This document shows positions 1 through 5,455 of a stretch of DNA of 5,455 nucleotides, piece by piece. The stretch is taken from contig CANBTK010000186.1 of assembly GCA_947372365.1 (NCBI GenBank), positions 1-5,455 of the forward strand, read 5' to 3'. Both the position numbers and the translations under genes were made by a program. The stretch is from Flavipsychrobacter stenotrophus. Lineage in GTDB: Bacteria > Bacteroidota > Bacteroidia > Chitinophagales > Chitinophagaceae. Below the pieces are notes generated by a model. That model was not told the origin of the DNA and made no database searches. It saw only the letters and a list, made by a program, of their open reading frames with translations. Position 1 is the first letter of the stretch, and every line of letters starts with the position of its first letter.

Positions 1-9
1 AAAAGGCAT
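1..9 (-). CDS. Possible start of the next gene, cut by window edge
   Basis: On the minus strand the ligase stop TGA (11-9) shares its A with an ATG (9-7), giving TGATG. The next codons read CCT TTT (Met-Pro-Phe) before the window ends. Stop-start overlaps of this kind are common where genes are translationally coupled, and every other junction but one in this cluster is equally tight. Only three codons can be seen, so nothing can be said about the product, and the ATG may be chance. Confidence 0.35.
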
Positions 10-1337
10 CAAGAGAGAGGTTTATTAGGTTCAAAAATAAGGGGCATGAACGGCAACTTACCGGCCTGCAAAGCAGTGCCTTTAAGTTTGCTTATCCATT
101 CCCCGCTTATTACTATCACAAACAGCAGCAAGCCTGCCTGTGTTTCCAGCATTGATTCGGTTAAAAAAGTAATGGCCACCAATATGCCGGTATAGGCCAG
201 GAAGCTATTCCCCCGGCTGAACGCGCCTGCAATAATGTAGCCCATTATTGCCAGCAGCAGTGCCAGCCCCACCAGCCCAAACTGCACAAATGTTTCCATA
301 TACTGGTTATGCATATTGTACTCCCTGTAGCCGGTATTGCCGGGTGAGCCATCGCCTTTGTACAGGCGGTAGCCGTCCATGGGCTGCTGTATAAGGCTAT
401 GGTAGCGCTCGCCACCTGCACCAAAAAGCCACAGGTTGCGCGTGCTGATAAGGTTATACCCCATGCGCCACATCAGCAGCCTTATGCTAAGGCCGTCAAA
501 GTGGTAGTTCTGAAAATCGGTACTATGCAGGGCTACAGTATAGTTGCGGGTATCAATATCGGCATACCGCTTTTTGATAGGGTTGTCAGTTATGGCAACT
601 ACCAGCAAAGTGCCAACAGCAACAGCCAGCAAGGCTACACTGTACCTGCGCTTTACCGCACCCATTACCATGGGGATAACCAACAACACTGTACCTGCAA
701 CAATAAGTATTTTGGAACTGAGCAACAGCAGGCTGCAATACAAAAAAACGCCACAGGCATGCACCAGCTTTACCGGCTTAAAGGCAAAAGGGTTGGTAAC
801 TATATAACCGAGCACTATGAGTATGTACAACGATAGATAAATCGCACTTAGCCCGGTAGCCCCCGCATATTCATGGTAGAAGAAAACACTACTATCGTGC
901 AGGTGCTGGTATTTTACAACAGCTGCTGCCAGGCAGGCTACCGCGCCCGCTGTAACCCCACAGGCCAGCCCGGCAATGCCAACTTGCCATAGGCCGCTGA
1001 TACCGGAACAAGCCAGCGTAAAAACTACAGGCACCACCACCAGCGATACCTTACGCTCCACATCGCCATAGGCATAGCTGTTGCCGGGATAGGCAAAGAA
1101 TACAATAAGCTGGAACAGGTAGTAGGCAAACAACAAAATGAATAACGGCTGTTTAAAATAACCTTTGAAATATTTCAATGTACCGGGCGTGAGCAACACA
1201 ACAATACCCAGTACGCTAAACAATAAGGTGAAGGCGCGAACCTGGTTGATCCACGGCAATGCAAACAACATAATAAAGAATAGCCCTTTAGTTATATTGT
1301 GTATAAAACCTGCTGGCATGCCTCCCCGTACTTCCAT
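9..1337 (-). CDS. O-antigen ligase/polymerase family membrane protein (Wzy_C)
   Basis: A polytopic inner-membrane protein of 442 residues from this start, of the O-antigen ligase (Wzy_C, PF04932) superfamily, probably joining a finished glycan to its acceptor or polymerising units at the periplasmic face. Numbered from the longest possible start (1379, 456 aa), motifs are: GDVERKVSLVVVPVVF (105-120), FFYHEYAGATG (166-176), LLLLSSKI (217-224), RLLMWRMGYNLI (300-311), LFGAGGERYHSLI (318-330), MHNQYMETFVQFGLVGL (356-372) and TESMLETQAG (407-416). These match the conserved order of the family; Glu324 sits where many relatives have Asp. The main periplasmic loop spans about 265-360, between hydrophobic segments. 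Start is uncertain: 1379 would overlap the previous gene by 88 nt, 1337 by 46, 1319 by 28. The 1319 ATG has GGGGAGG one nucleotide upstream, too close for a normal ribosome site; 1337 is preceded by an A/T-rich leader. Ligase versus polymerase cannot be decided. Confidence 0.85.
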   Translation of the reverse strand: MEVRGGMPAGFIHNITKGLFFIMLFALPWINQVRAFTLLFSVLGIVVLLTPGTLKYFKGYFKQPLFILLFAYYLFQLIVFFAYPGNSYAYGDVERKVSLVVVPVVFTLACSGISGLWQVGIAGLACGVTAGAVACLAAAVVKYQHLHDSSVFFYHEYAGATGLSAIYLSLYILIVLGYIVTNPFAFKPVKLVHACGVFLYCSLLLLSSKILIVAGTVLLVIPMVMGAVKRRYSVALLAVAVGTLLVVAITDNPIKKRYADIDTRNYTVALHSTDFQNYHFDGLSIRLLMWRMGYNLISTRNLWLFGAGGERYHSLIQQPMDGYRLYKGDGSPGNTGYREYNMHNQYMETFVQFGLVGLALLLAIMGYIIAGAFSRGNSFLAYTGILVAITFLTESMLETQAGLLLFVIVISGEWISKLKGTALQAGKLPFMPLIFEPNKPLS

Positions 1338-2422
1338 CTGTTGAAATAAGATTCTATTGTATCTGTTATTACATCCCAATTATGGTCGTGCTGTATTTTC
1401 CTTTTGTTATTGGCCAGGAAAGTTTCATGGCTTTCTTTAAGCAGTTTTTTCGCCAATAGCGCACGCAGGCTATCGGCATCGCCAAAATAATAGGCATCGC
1501 TGCCCAGTACATAGCGGTTAAAGATATTATCATGTGCGCATATTAAAGCGCCACAGCCCATGGCTTCAAGCAAAGACGGGTTAGTGCCACCCGCCGAATG
1601 CCCGTGCAAATATATGCGCGAATGGTGCCGCAGCTCATTGAGCGCTGCTGTATCAAATATAGGCCCGGCAAAACAAATATGGCTGTGCTTGCTATAGGCA
1701 GCATACATGCGCCTGCCAAATGGGGTGTTGTTATAGTTGCCCACCAATACCAGCTTCCGGCTAGCAAAATCGCGGTAGGCATTCAGTATGGTTTCAATGT
1801 TATTTTCAGGTTCAAAGCGCGCTATGAGCAAATCGTACTCATTGCTTTTTAATGCAAACTGGCCCATCACCCCTGTTTCTTCGCCCGTGGCATTAAACAG
1901 CTCCGCGCCATAAGTTACCAAAACCGCATCGGCATTAAATTTCCCTTTCAGGTAATCTTGTATGCCCCGGGAATCGGCCACCAGGTAATCGCTGTACATA
2001 ACACCCCATTTTTCGGCATGGGTAAGGAAGTATTGGGTGAGCTTATTGTACTTGGCCCTCGACCATTCCAGCCCATCCATATTAGTAACCAGTATGGCGC
2101 TTTTAGGGAACAGCCACGACCATATAGTGCTGCTGGTATAACCCAGTTGCAATATCACATCAAAACCCTGCCCCCGGCTATCCCTTATACAGTTAAAATC
2201 ATAAATAAACTGGCCTACAGTCCCTAGTACCTTCTCTGGGTCGTAGCACCTTACTAAACGTACATTTTTATAGGTTGCTGCTGTGTAGCTATGCTTGTGC
2301 GATGTATATACAATTACTTCATGGCCCCTTTCGGCCATCCGGGTCGAAAAATGCTCCGCAAATTGTTCGAAGCCCCCATATTGATTTGGAATACCCCTGG
2401 TACCGATAATACCAATTTTCAT
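1292..2422 (-). CDS. DUF1972-type glycosyltransferase, putative rhamnosyltransferase
   Basis: A 376-residue cytoplasmic GT-B glycosyltransferase. The N-terminus has the DUF1972 (PF09314) signature IIGTRGIPNQYGGFEQFAE (5-23) and the equally typical NMDGLEWSRAKYNK (114-127). Characterised members include streptococcal WchF/Cps2T-type rhamnosyltransferases, which add rhamnose to a lipid-linked sugar; rhamnose here is inference. The C-terminal donor half has LLIARFEPENNIETIL (198-213) and GGTNPSLLEAMGCGALICAHDN (starting 278). In that last motif the first glutamate of the GT4 EX7E pair is replaced by glycine (G278) while E286 is kept, which I believe is normal for this family. The ATG at 2422 is the first possible start, because TAA codons lie in frame just upstream. 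The last 15 or so codons overlap the downstream ligase gene in another frame. No membrane segments are seen. Family call is strong; sugar specificity is not known. Confidence 0.9.
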   Translation of the reverse strand: MKIGIIGTRGIPNQYGGFEQFAEHFSTRMAERGHEVIVYTSHKHSYTAATYKNVRLVRCYDPEKVLGTVGQFIYDFNCIRDSRGQGFDVILQLGYTSSTIWSWLFPKSAILVTNMDGLEWSRAKYNKLTQYFLTHAEKWGVMYSDYLVADSRGIQDYLKGKFNADAVLVTYGAELFNATGEETGVMGQFALKSNEYDLLIARFEPENNIETILNAYRDFASRKLVLVGNYNNTPFGRRMYAAYSKHSHICFAGPIFDTAALNELRHHSRIYLHGHSAGGTNPSLLEAMGCGALICAHDNIFNRYVLGSDAYYFGDADSLRALLAKKLLKESHETFLANNKRKIQHDHNWDVITDTIESYFNRWKYGEACQQVLYTI

Positions 2423-2527
2423 ACTTAGTTTGTTATAGGTTTAATAGATGGTTTACAGGTTGATGGTATGTGTGCTAACTCAGGCAACACAAATTCCATC
2501 ACATAAAAAACGTTAAATTTAATTATT
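2423..2527. other. 105-nt A/T-rich intergenic gap
   Basis: This is the only non-coding stretch of any length in the window; the other visible junctions overlap or are 2 nt apart. It separates the GT4 gene from the DUF1972 gene. In-frame TAA codons lie upstream of the ATG at 2422, so the gap is not missed N-terminal coding. It holds a 10-bp A/T palindrome (TTAAATTTAA, 2513-2522) beside AACGTT (2509-2514) and a short T-run on the minus strand. There is no GC-rich stem, so no intrinsic terminator. The best match to the Bacteroidota -7 motif TAnnTTTG is GGAATTTG, which agrees only in its last four bases, and no clear -33 TTTG lies ahead of it. An internal promoter or mRNA processing site is possible but not shown. 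Confidence 0.4.
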
Positions 2528-3622
2528 TTATCTGATATTCTTCATAACCTCGTTATAAACCGACAAGGTAACGCTTGCGGCCTGCTGCCAGTTATAGGTG
2601 CTTTGCACCATTTCTTTCAGCAACTTATTGGGCTCTGCTTCCGATGCTTTGACTATCGCTTCATATATTGAAGCGGGGTCGCCGGGGTCGCAGTACCAGG
2701 CATTATTGCCAAAATATTCGGTGGTATCGCCTTTATCCGTTATTACCAGGTTACAATAATAATAGGCCGCCTCAAGGCTGCTAAGGCCGCAGGTTTCGTT
2801 CCAGCTGGGCAGCACGTGCACCTTTGCTGCCTTATATTTATCATGTAGCTGCTCCGGGGGTATAAAGTTTTCGAAAGTGATATTGCTGCCAGCTATTTTG
2901 CGGCACTGTTCATAATATTTTACATGGTTGGGGGCTGGCTTGCCTATTATTTTCAGGTTGAAGTCCGTGCCATTGAGTGCCTTTATAAGGTTCAGGTGGT
3001 TTTTTTTGCCTTCTATCCGCGACACACACAATACTTCCCTGGCATCCGGCTTTACAAACCCGGCCAGCTCCCCGGCTTCAAAAACCTCCATATCCACGCC
3101 ATTATAAACTACCCTGTAGGGCAGGTTAATGCCATAGTGCGATGCAAACCTTTGGTACTCGCTTTCGGAATTGGGTAGCAGGTAAGCGGCCCCTTTTGCC
3201 AGCTCCTTTACCGATTTCCGGTGGCCCCAGTACAGGTATTCAGGGCTTTTTATGGCTTCGCCGTTTTTCAGCCAACGCCCTACAGCCTTTATGTACTCCA
3301 TCTGGTCGGTAGTAAAGGTTTTGTTCAGTAGGGCCGTAATGCCAGTAGCGTGCAGCCGCTGGTATTCGCTGAAATCAACAAAAATGGTAGAGAGTACGTA
3401 GGGCTTGCCGCTCCGCTTGATATGCCCCAATGCATCGGCGGGGCGTATGGCGTTAAATATATGCAGCAGGTCGTAGCGGCTGTAATCAATAGCCTCGCTG
3501 GTGAGCTTTATGTCCACTTCTGTACCCAGTTGCCTGAGGTACTTGGCGGTGGAGAGTATCTGCATCGTATCCCCCCCATATACGCTATATAAGGTGTGCC
3601 TGACTAAAAAAAGTACTTTCAT
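2528..3622 (-). CDS. GT4-family glycosyltransferase (GT-B fold)
   Basis: A 364-residue cytoplasmic glycosyltransferase that would add a sugar from a nucleotide donor to the lipid-linked repeat unit. The N-terminal Rossmann half starts MKVLFLVRHT and has a YGGDTMQ glycine loop (15-21), the acceptor-side region. The C-terminal GT4 half (Pfam Glycos_transf_1 type) begins near 195. It carries the basic motif SRIEGKKN (201-208) and a complete EX7E motif, E276 to E284, in WNETCGLSSLEAA, the usual retaining-GT4 donor-site signature. The middle segment (about 104-155, with NGEAIKSPEYLYWG and LLPNSESEYQRF) resembles a subtype I associate with Bacteroidota polysaccharide clusters. No membrane segment or signal peptide is seen. 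The start at 3622 lies 2 nt after the polymerase stop (TAATAATG arrangement), so coupled translation is likely. Donor, acceptor and linkage cannot be told from the sequence. The stop is TAA, followed by the only gap in the cluster. Confidence 0.9.
   Translation of the reverse strand: MKVLFLVRHTLYSVYGGDTMQILSTAKYLRQLGTEVDIKLTSEAIDYSRYDLLHIFNAIRPADALGHIKRSGKPYVLSTIFVDFSEYQRLHATGITALLNKTFTTDQMEYIKAVGRWLKNGEAIKSPEYLYWGHRKSVKELAKGAAYLLPNSESEYQRFASHYGINLPYRVVYNGVDMEVFEAGELAGFVKPDAREVLCVSRIEGKKNHLNLIKALNGTDFNLKIIGKPAPNHVKYYEQCRKIAGSNITFENFIPPEQLHDKYKAAKVHVLPSWNETCGLSSLEAAYYYCNLVITDKGDTTEYFGNNAWYCDPGDPASIYEAIVKASEAEPNKLLKEMVQSTYNWQQAASVTLSVYNEVMKNIR
3000..3007 (-). repeat. A8 homopolymer in the GT4 gene
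   Basis: Eight consecutive A residues on the coding strand lie in codons GGC AAA AAA AAC, encoding Gly205-Lys-Lys-Asn208 of the conserved basic donor-site motif. It is the longest homopolymer seen in the window. The lysine-rich motif explains most of it, but AAG codons could have broken the run. It contains an in-frame A_AAA_AAC heptamer. Slippage by polymerase or ribosome is possible in principle; nothing in the sequence shows that it happens. Confidence 0.4.
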
Positions 3623-3624
3623 TA

Positions 3625-4863
3625 TTAAGCGATAGGTTTTAAGGCAGTTGGGCGGCTACGGCTAAACTCAGGAAAAATATTTGAAAAGGCTAAAACCCAA
3701 ACAAAATATTCCGATGTGTTGGTAATGTAGCTGCCGGTAAACTGGTAAATAAATACGAACAAAAATAGCCATAACCTGTATGAATTGGCAAAAACCTTTG
3801 CCCGGAAAAACAAAAAAACTTCCAGCCCCATCCTGGCAGCAAAACCAATATACCCAAAATAGGCTATTGTTTCGGCGCACGCATTGGGGATACGGATGGT
3901 ACTGGGGATGTTGTAATAGTGGTAATAATTAATAATAATGCTCCTGCCCAGCAACTTTAATTGGCCTGGGCCCACGCCCCACCAAATGCTTTTAAGCTGC
4001 GCTACCTTGTGTGCGAGTATAAACGCCTCGTATGTCCTGCCCCTCGATGAGGTATCGCGCCCATCAAATATGTTGCGCATACGCATAAACAGGGGGTTAT
4101 GGGGCATCAGGTAGTAGCCCGCAACCAGTGCCACAGCAACCAGCAGCAGCCCTGCAGCAAAATAAAGCCGCTGTTTACGTGCCGGTAATACCCGGGTAAA
4201 TGTGGCACAAAATACCATAGCTGCAGATAGTACCAAACCCAGCATAACCCCAAGCGAGAACGACAGTACCAATGGCACCGTAATGATAAACAGGGTTACC
4301 AGCGGCTTCTTTGTTTTAAAGTACATGAAGCGCGAATAAAAGTAAATGACAACCGGGGCTAGCAAAAAACTATAGTGCGACGCCTCGGACGTAAACATCT
4401 TTAAGCGCGGGATAGGCTTTATATTTTCTGATATTGGCACGAGGTACCAAACCAGCGGCTTCAACGAAGCGGAAAACAAAAGGGGGATACTGAGCACCGC
4501 CAACACAAAATTAAATATGGCGATATCCCTGAAAATAAGGTCCAGGTTTACCAAACCCTTGTTGATGTACCACGCAAAGGCGCTTACGAAACAAGCCAGC
4601 ACGACCAGTATAGTTGTTGAAATAAAATAGTACCCGGTTTCAACGCCCAGCAATAGGTGTATGGGTACATAGCAGGCTAATGGCAGCAGCCACAAAGCAG
4701 TTTGCTGCAATCGGGACTGCCTGGCCAGCAGGTATAGCCATACCGGGGCCAGCAGCAAAACCAGGTTCAGCCCCTCCGGTAAAAGAAAGGTGTTGAAGAA
4801 AAAAATGAGCAGGAACAGCATCCACGCCCAGCCATGCTTTACATTTTGGGCGATTGCTTCCAT
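3625..4863 (-). CDS. Wzy-like O-antigen/exopolysaccharide polymerase
   Basis: A 412-residue polytopic inner-membrane protein, probably the polymerase that joins flipped repeat units at the periplasmic face. About 11-12 hydrophobic segments are visible, roughly 13-28, 31-47, 56-73, 79-99, 112-130, 162-181, 188-222 (two), 233-252, 329-351 and 362-397 (two). A large hydrophilic loop spans about 253-325, as expected for Wzy proteins. Family-like motifs are RLKMFTSEASHYSF (153-166, resembling the R-x-F-x-S-E-x-S-H pattern of polymerases), SRGRT (273-277), WWGVGPGQ (294-301) and NACAETIAYFGYIG (327-340). The first ATG at 4863 overlaps the flippase by 25 nt; Met15 at 4821 is an alternative that would remove the overlap. 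The chosen start keeps a short polar N-terminus ahead of the first helix. The glycosyltransferase follows after 2 nt. Wzy proteins diverge strongly, so the polymerase call rests on topology, loop motifs and neighbours; it could instead be a ligase. Confidence 0.8.
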   Translation of the reverse strand: MEAIAQNVKHGWAWMLFLLIFFFNTFLLPEGLNLVLLLAPVWLYLLARQSRLQQTALWLLPLACYVPIHLLLGVETGYYFISTTILVVLACFVSAFAWYINKGLVNLDLIFRDIAIFNFVLAVLSIPLLFSASLKPLVWYLVPISENIKPIPRLKMFTSEASHYSFLLAPVVIYFYSRFMYFKTKKPLVTLFIITVPLVLSFSLGVMLGLVLSAAMVFCATFTRVLPARKQRLYFAAGLLLVAVALVAGYYLMPHNPLFMRMRNIFDGRDTSSRGRTYEAFILAHKVAQLKSIWWGVGPGQLKLLGRSIIINYYHYYNIPSTIRIPNACAETIAYFGYIGFAARMGLEVFLFFRAKVFANSYRLWLFLFVFIYQFTGSYITNTSEYFVWVLAFSNIFPEFSRSRPTALKPIA

Positions 4864-5455
4864 AATTTCATATTAATTACTGATGACAGGTAAAATTTCC
4901 ACAATAAGGCCAAAACTGCTACCGCCAGCACTATGCCTGCCAGTACATTGCTGCTGCTATATACCAGGGCAACCGCAGCATACATAGGCAGCATTTCGCC
5001 TACGGCCAGCTTCCACGAATAAGATTGGCGCATATGCTGTTGCACCATGGCATTAATAACCGGCATAGTAAGGCACATAGCCAGTACCATACCCTGTACC
5101 AGCGCAGCCGCACTATGAAAATACAATAGCCCCCCTACCATTAATACATAGCAAACCCCGCAATAGATGATGGTGCCAATGGTGGCAGCCTTCTCTTTGC
5201 CCGCTGCATTCAGGTATAAAAATGGCATAATGGTGTGGGCAAAAACAATTTCAAACGCCACAAAGCCCTGTATGTAAACATACATGCCTGCATATGCTTC
5301 TTTGCCCATCCAAAGCGTGAAGAGCGTTGGCGAGATAAAATAAAACACCAATAACGACACCGTTATAAACGCCAGCAGTATGCCCCGCATAGCCCCATAT
5401 AGCTTTTCCGGGTCGCCACCCTGTGCCGCCATGGCGGCAATACGGGGCAACACCC
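4839..5455 (-). CDS. Wzx-like polysaccharide flippase, C-terminal part (partial)
   Basis: This is the C-terminal ~204 residues of an inner-membrane flippase that would move undecaprenyl-linked oligosaccharide units to the periplasmic face (Wzx/RfbX, MATE-like superfamily). The frame is open to the window edge. The first full codon is GTG inside a family-like stretch (VLPRIAAMAAQGGDPEKLY), so it reads as internal, not as a start. Related flippases are usually about 450-500 residues, so more than half lies outside the window. About six hydrophobic segments can be seen, roughly at visible residues 22-42, 58-80, 88-110, 112-132, 148-165 and 166-190, with a short basic tail ending KQSPKM. The Pro-Arg plus Gly-Asp-Pro-Glu-Lys-Leu loop just before a membrane helix is typical of this superfamily. 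The stop overlaps the next gene's start by 25 nt, suggesting co-translation. The assignment rests on topology, this loop and the context; another MATE-type polysaccharide exporter is possible. Confidence 0.82.
   Translation of the reverse strand, partial: VLPRIAAMAAQGGDPEKLYGAMRGILLAFITVSLLVFYFISPTLFTLWMGKEAYAGMYVYIQGFVAFEIVFAHTIMPFLYLNAAGKEKAATIGTIIYCGVCYVLMVGGLLYFHSAAALVQGMVLAMCLTMPVINAMVQQHMRQSYSWKLAVGEMLPMYAAVALVYSSSNVLAGIVLAVAVLALLWKFYLSSVINMKLWKQSPKM

Noticed and set aside
399..836. A 145-codon open frame on the plus strand
   Set aside because: It lies wholly antisense to the ligase gene, whose family motifs are clear. The translation is Gln/Lys-rich with no recognisable domain and no membrane pattern.
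1567..1591. Loss of the first EX7E glutamate in the DUF1972 enzyme as a sign of inactivation
   Set aside because: The GGTNPSLLEA form is, to my knowledge, usual in this family, and the rest of the donor site looks intact.
2480..2515. Bacteroidota-type -33/-7 promoter ahead of the DUF1972 gene
   Set aside because: Only the last four bases of the -7 motif match (GGAATTTG) and no clear -33 TTTG is at the right distance.
2501..2522. Intrinsic terminator after the GT4 gene
   Set aside because: The palindromes here are short and only A/T, with no GC-rich stem before the T-run.
1543..3592. Other open frames of about 80-90 codons, on the plus strand (1598-1852, 1958-2227, 2924-3178, 3350-3592) and minus strand (1543-1782)
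   Set aside because: All are contained in the two glycosyltransferase genes in other frames and show no family-like motif.
5451..5453. GTG as the true start of the flippase gene
   Set aside because: The protein would be less than half the usual flippase length and would begin in the middle of a conserved loop, so the gene is cut by the window edge.
1..5455. Mobile elements, CRISPR arrays, tRNA or rRNA genes
   Set aside because: Coding sequence fills almost the whole window. I saw no transposase, spaced direct repeats, terminal inverted repeats or RNA-gene structure.

Overview
The window is a 5.5 kb slice of a surface-polysaccharide (O-antigen, capsule or exopolysaccharide) gene cluster. All five recognisable genes lie on the minus strand, so transcription runs from high to low coordinates. 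The organism is most likely a member of the Bacteroidota, perhaps Sphingobacteriales or Chitinophagales. The grounds are the subtype of both glycosyltransferases, the ligase signature, mostly weak Shine-Dalgarno signals and A/T-rich leaders. This assignment rests on recalled family resemblance, not on a search.

In transcription order: (1) 5455-4839, the C-terminal part of a Wzx/MATE-type lipid-linked oligosaccharide flippase, cut by the window edge. (2) 4863-3625, a Wzy-like polytopic polymerase, overlapping the flippase by 25 nt. (3) 3622-2528, a GT-B fold GT4 glycosyltransferase starting 2 nt after the polymerase stop. (4) A 105-nt A/T-rich gap, 2527-2423, the only real intergenic space. 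(5) 2422-1292, a DUF1972-type glycosyltransferase related to rhamnosyltransferases of the WchF/Cps2T type. (6) About 1337-9, a second polytopic protein of the O-antigen ligase (Wzy_C) family, whose start lies inside the preceding gene. (7) The ligase stop forms TGATG with a possible start codon of a next gene that leaves the window after 9 nt.

Together the genes fit a Wzx/Wzy-dependent pathway. The two cytoplasmic glycosyltransferases would add sugars to an undecaprenyl-linked repeat unit, the flippase would move it across the inner membrane, and the Wzy-like protein would polymerise it. The Wzy_C protein would either transfer the chain to its acceptor or act as a second polymerase. Which of the two membrane enzymes is polymerase and which is ligase cannot be settled from sequence alone.

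I see no mobile element, CRISPR array, rRNA, tRNA or convincing terminator. The locus looks like an ordinary accessory glycan cluster. The points worth a second look are the paired polymerase/ligase proteins, the deep gene overlap at 1292-1337, several homopolymer tracts of 7-8 bases (one at a catalytic motif), and two perfect palindromes inside coding sequence.
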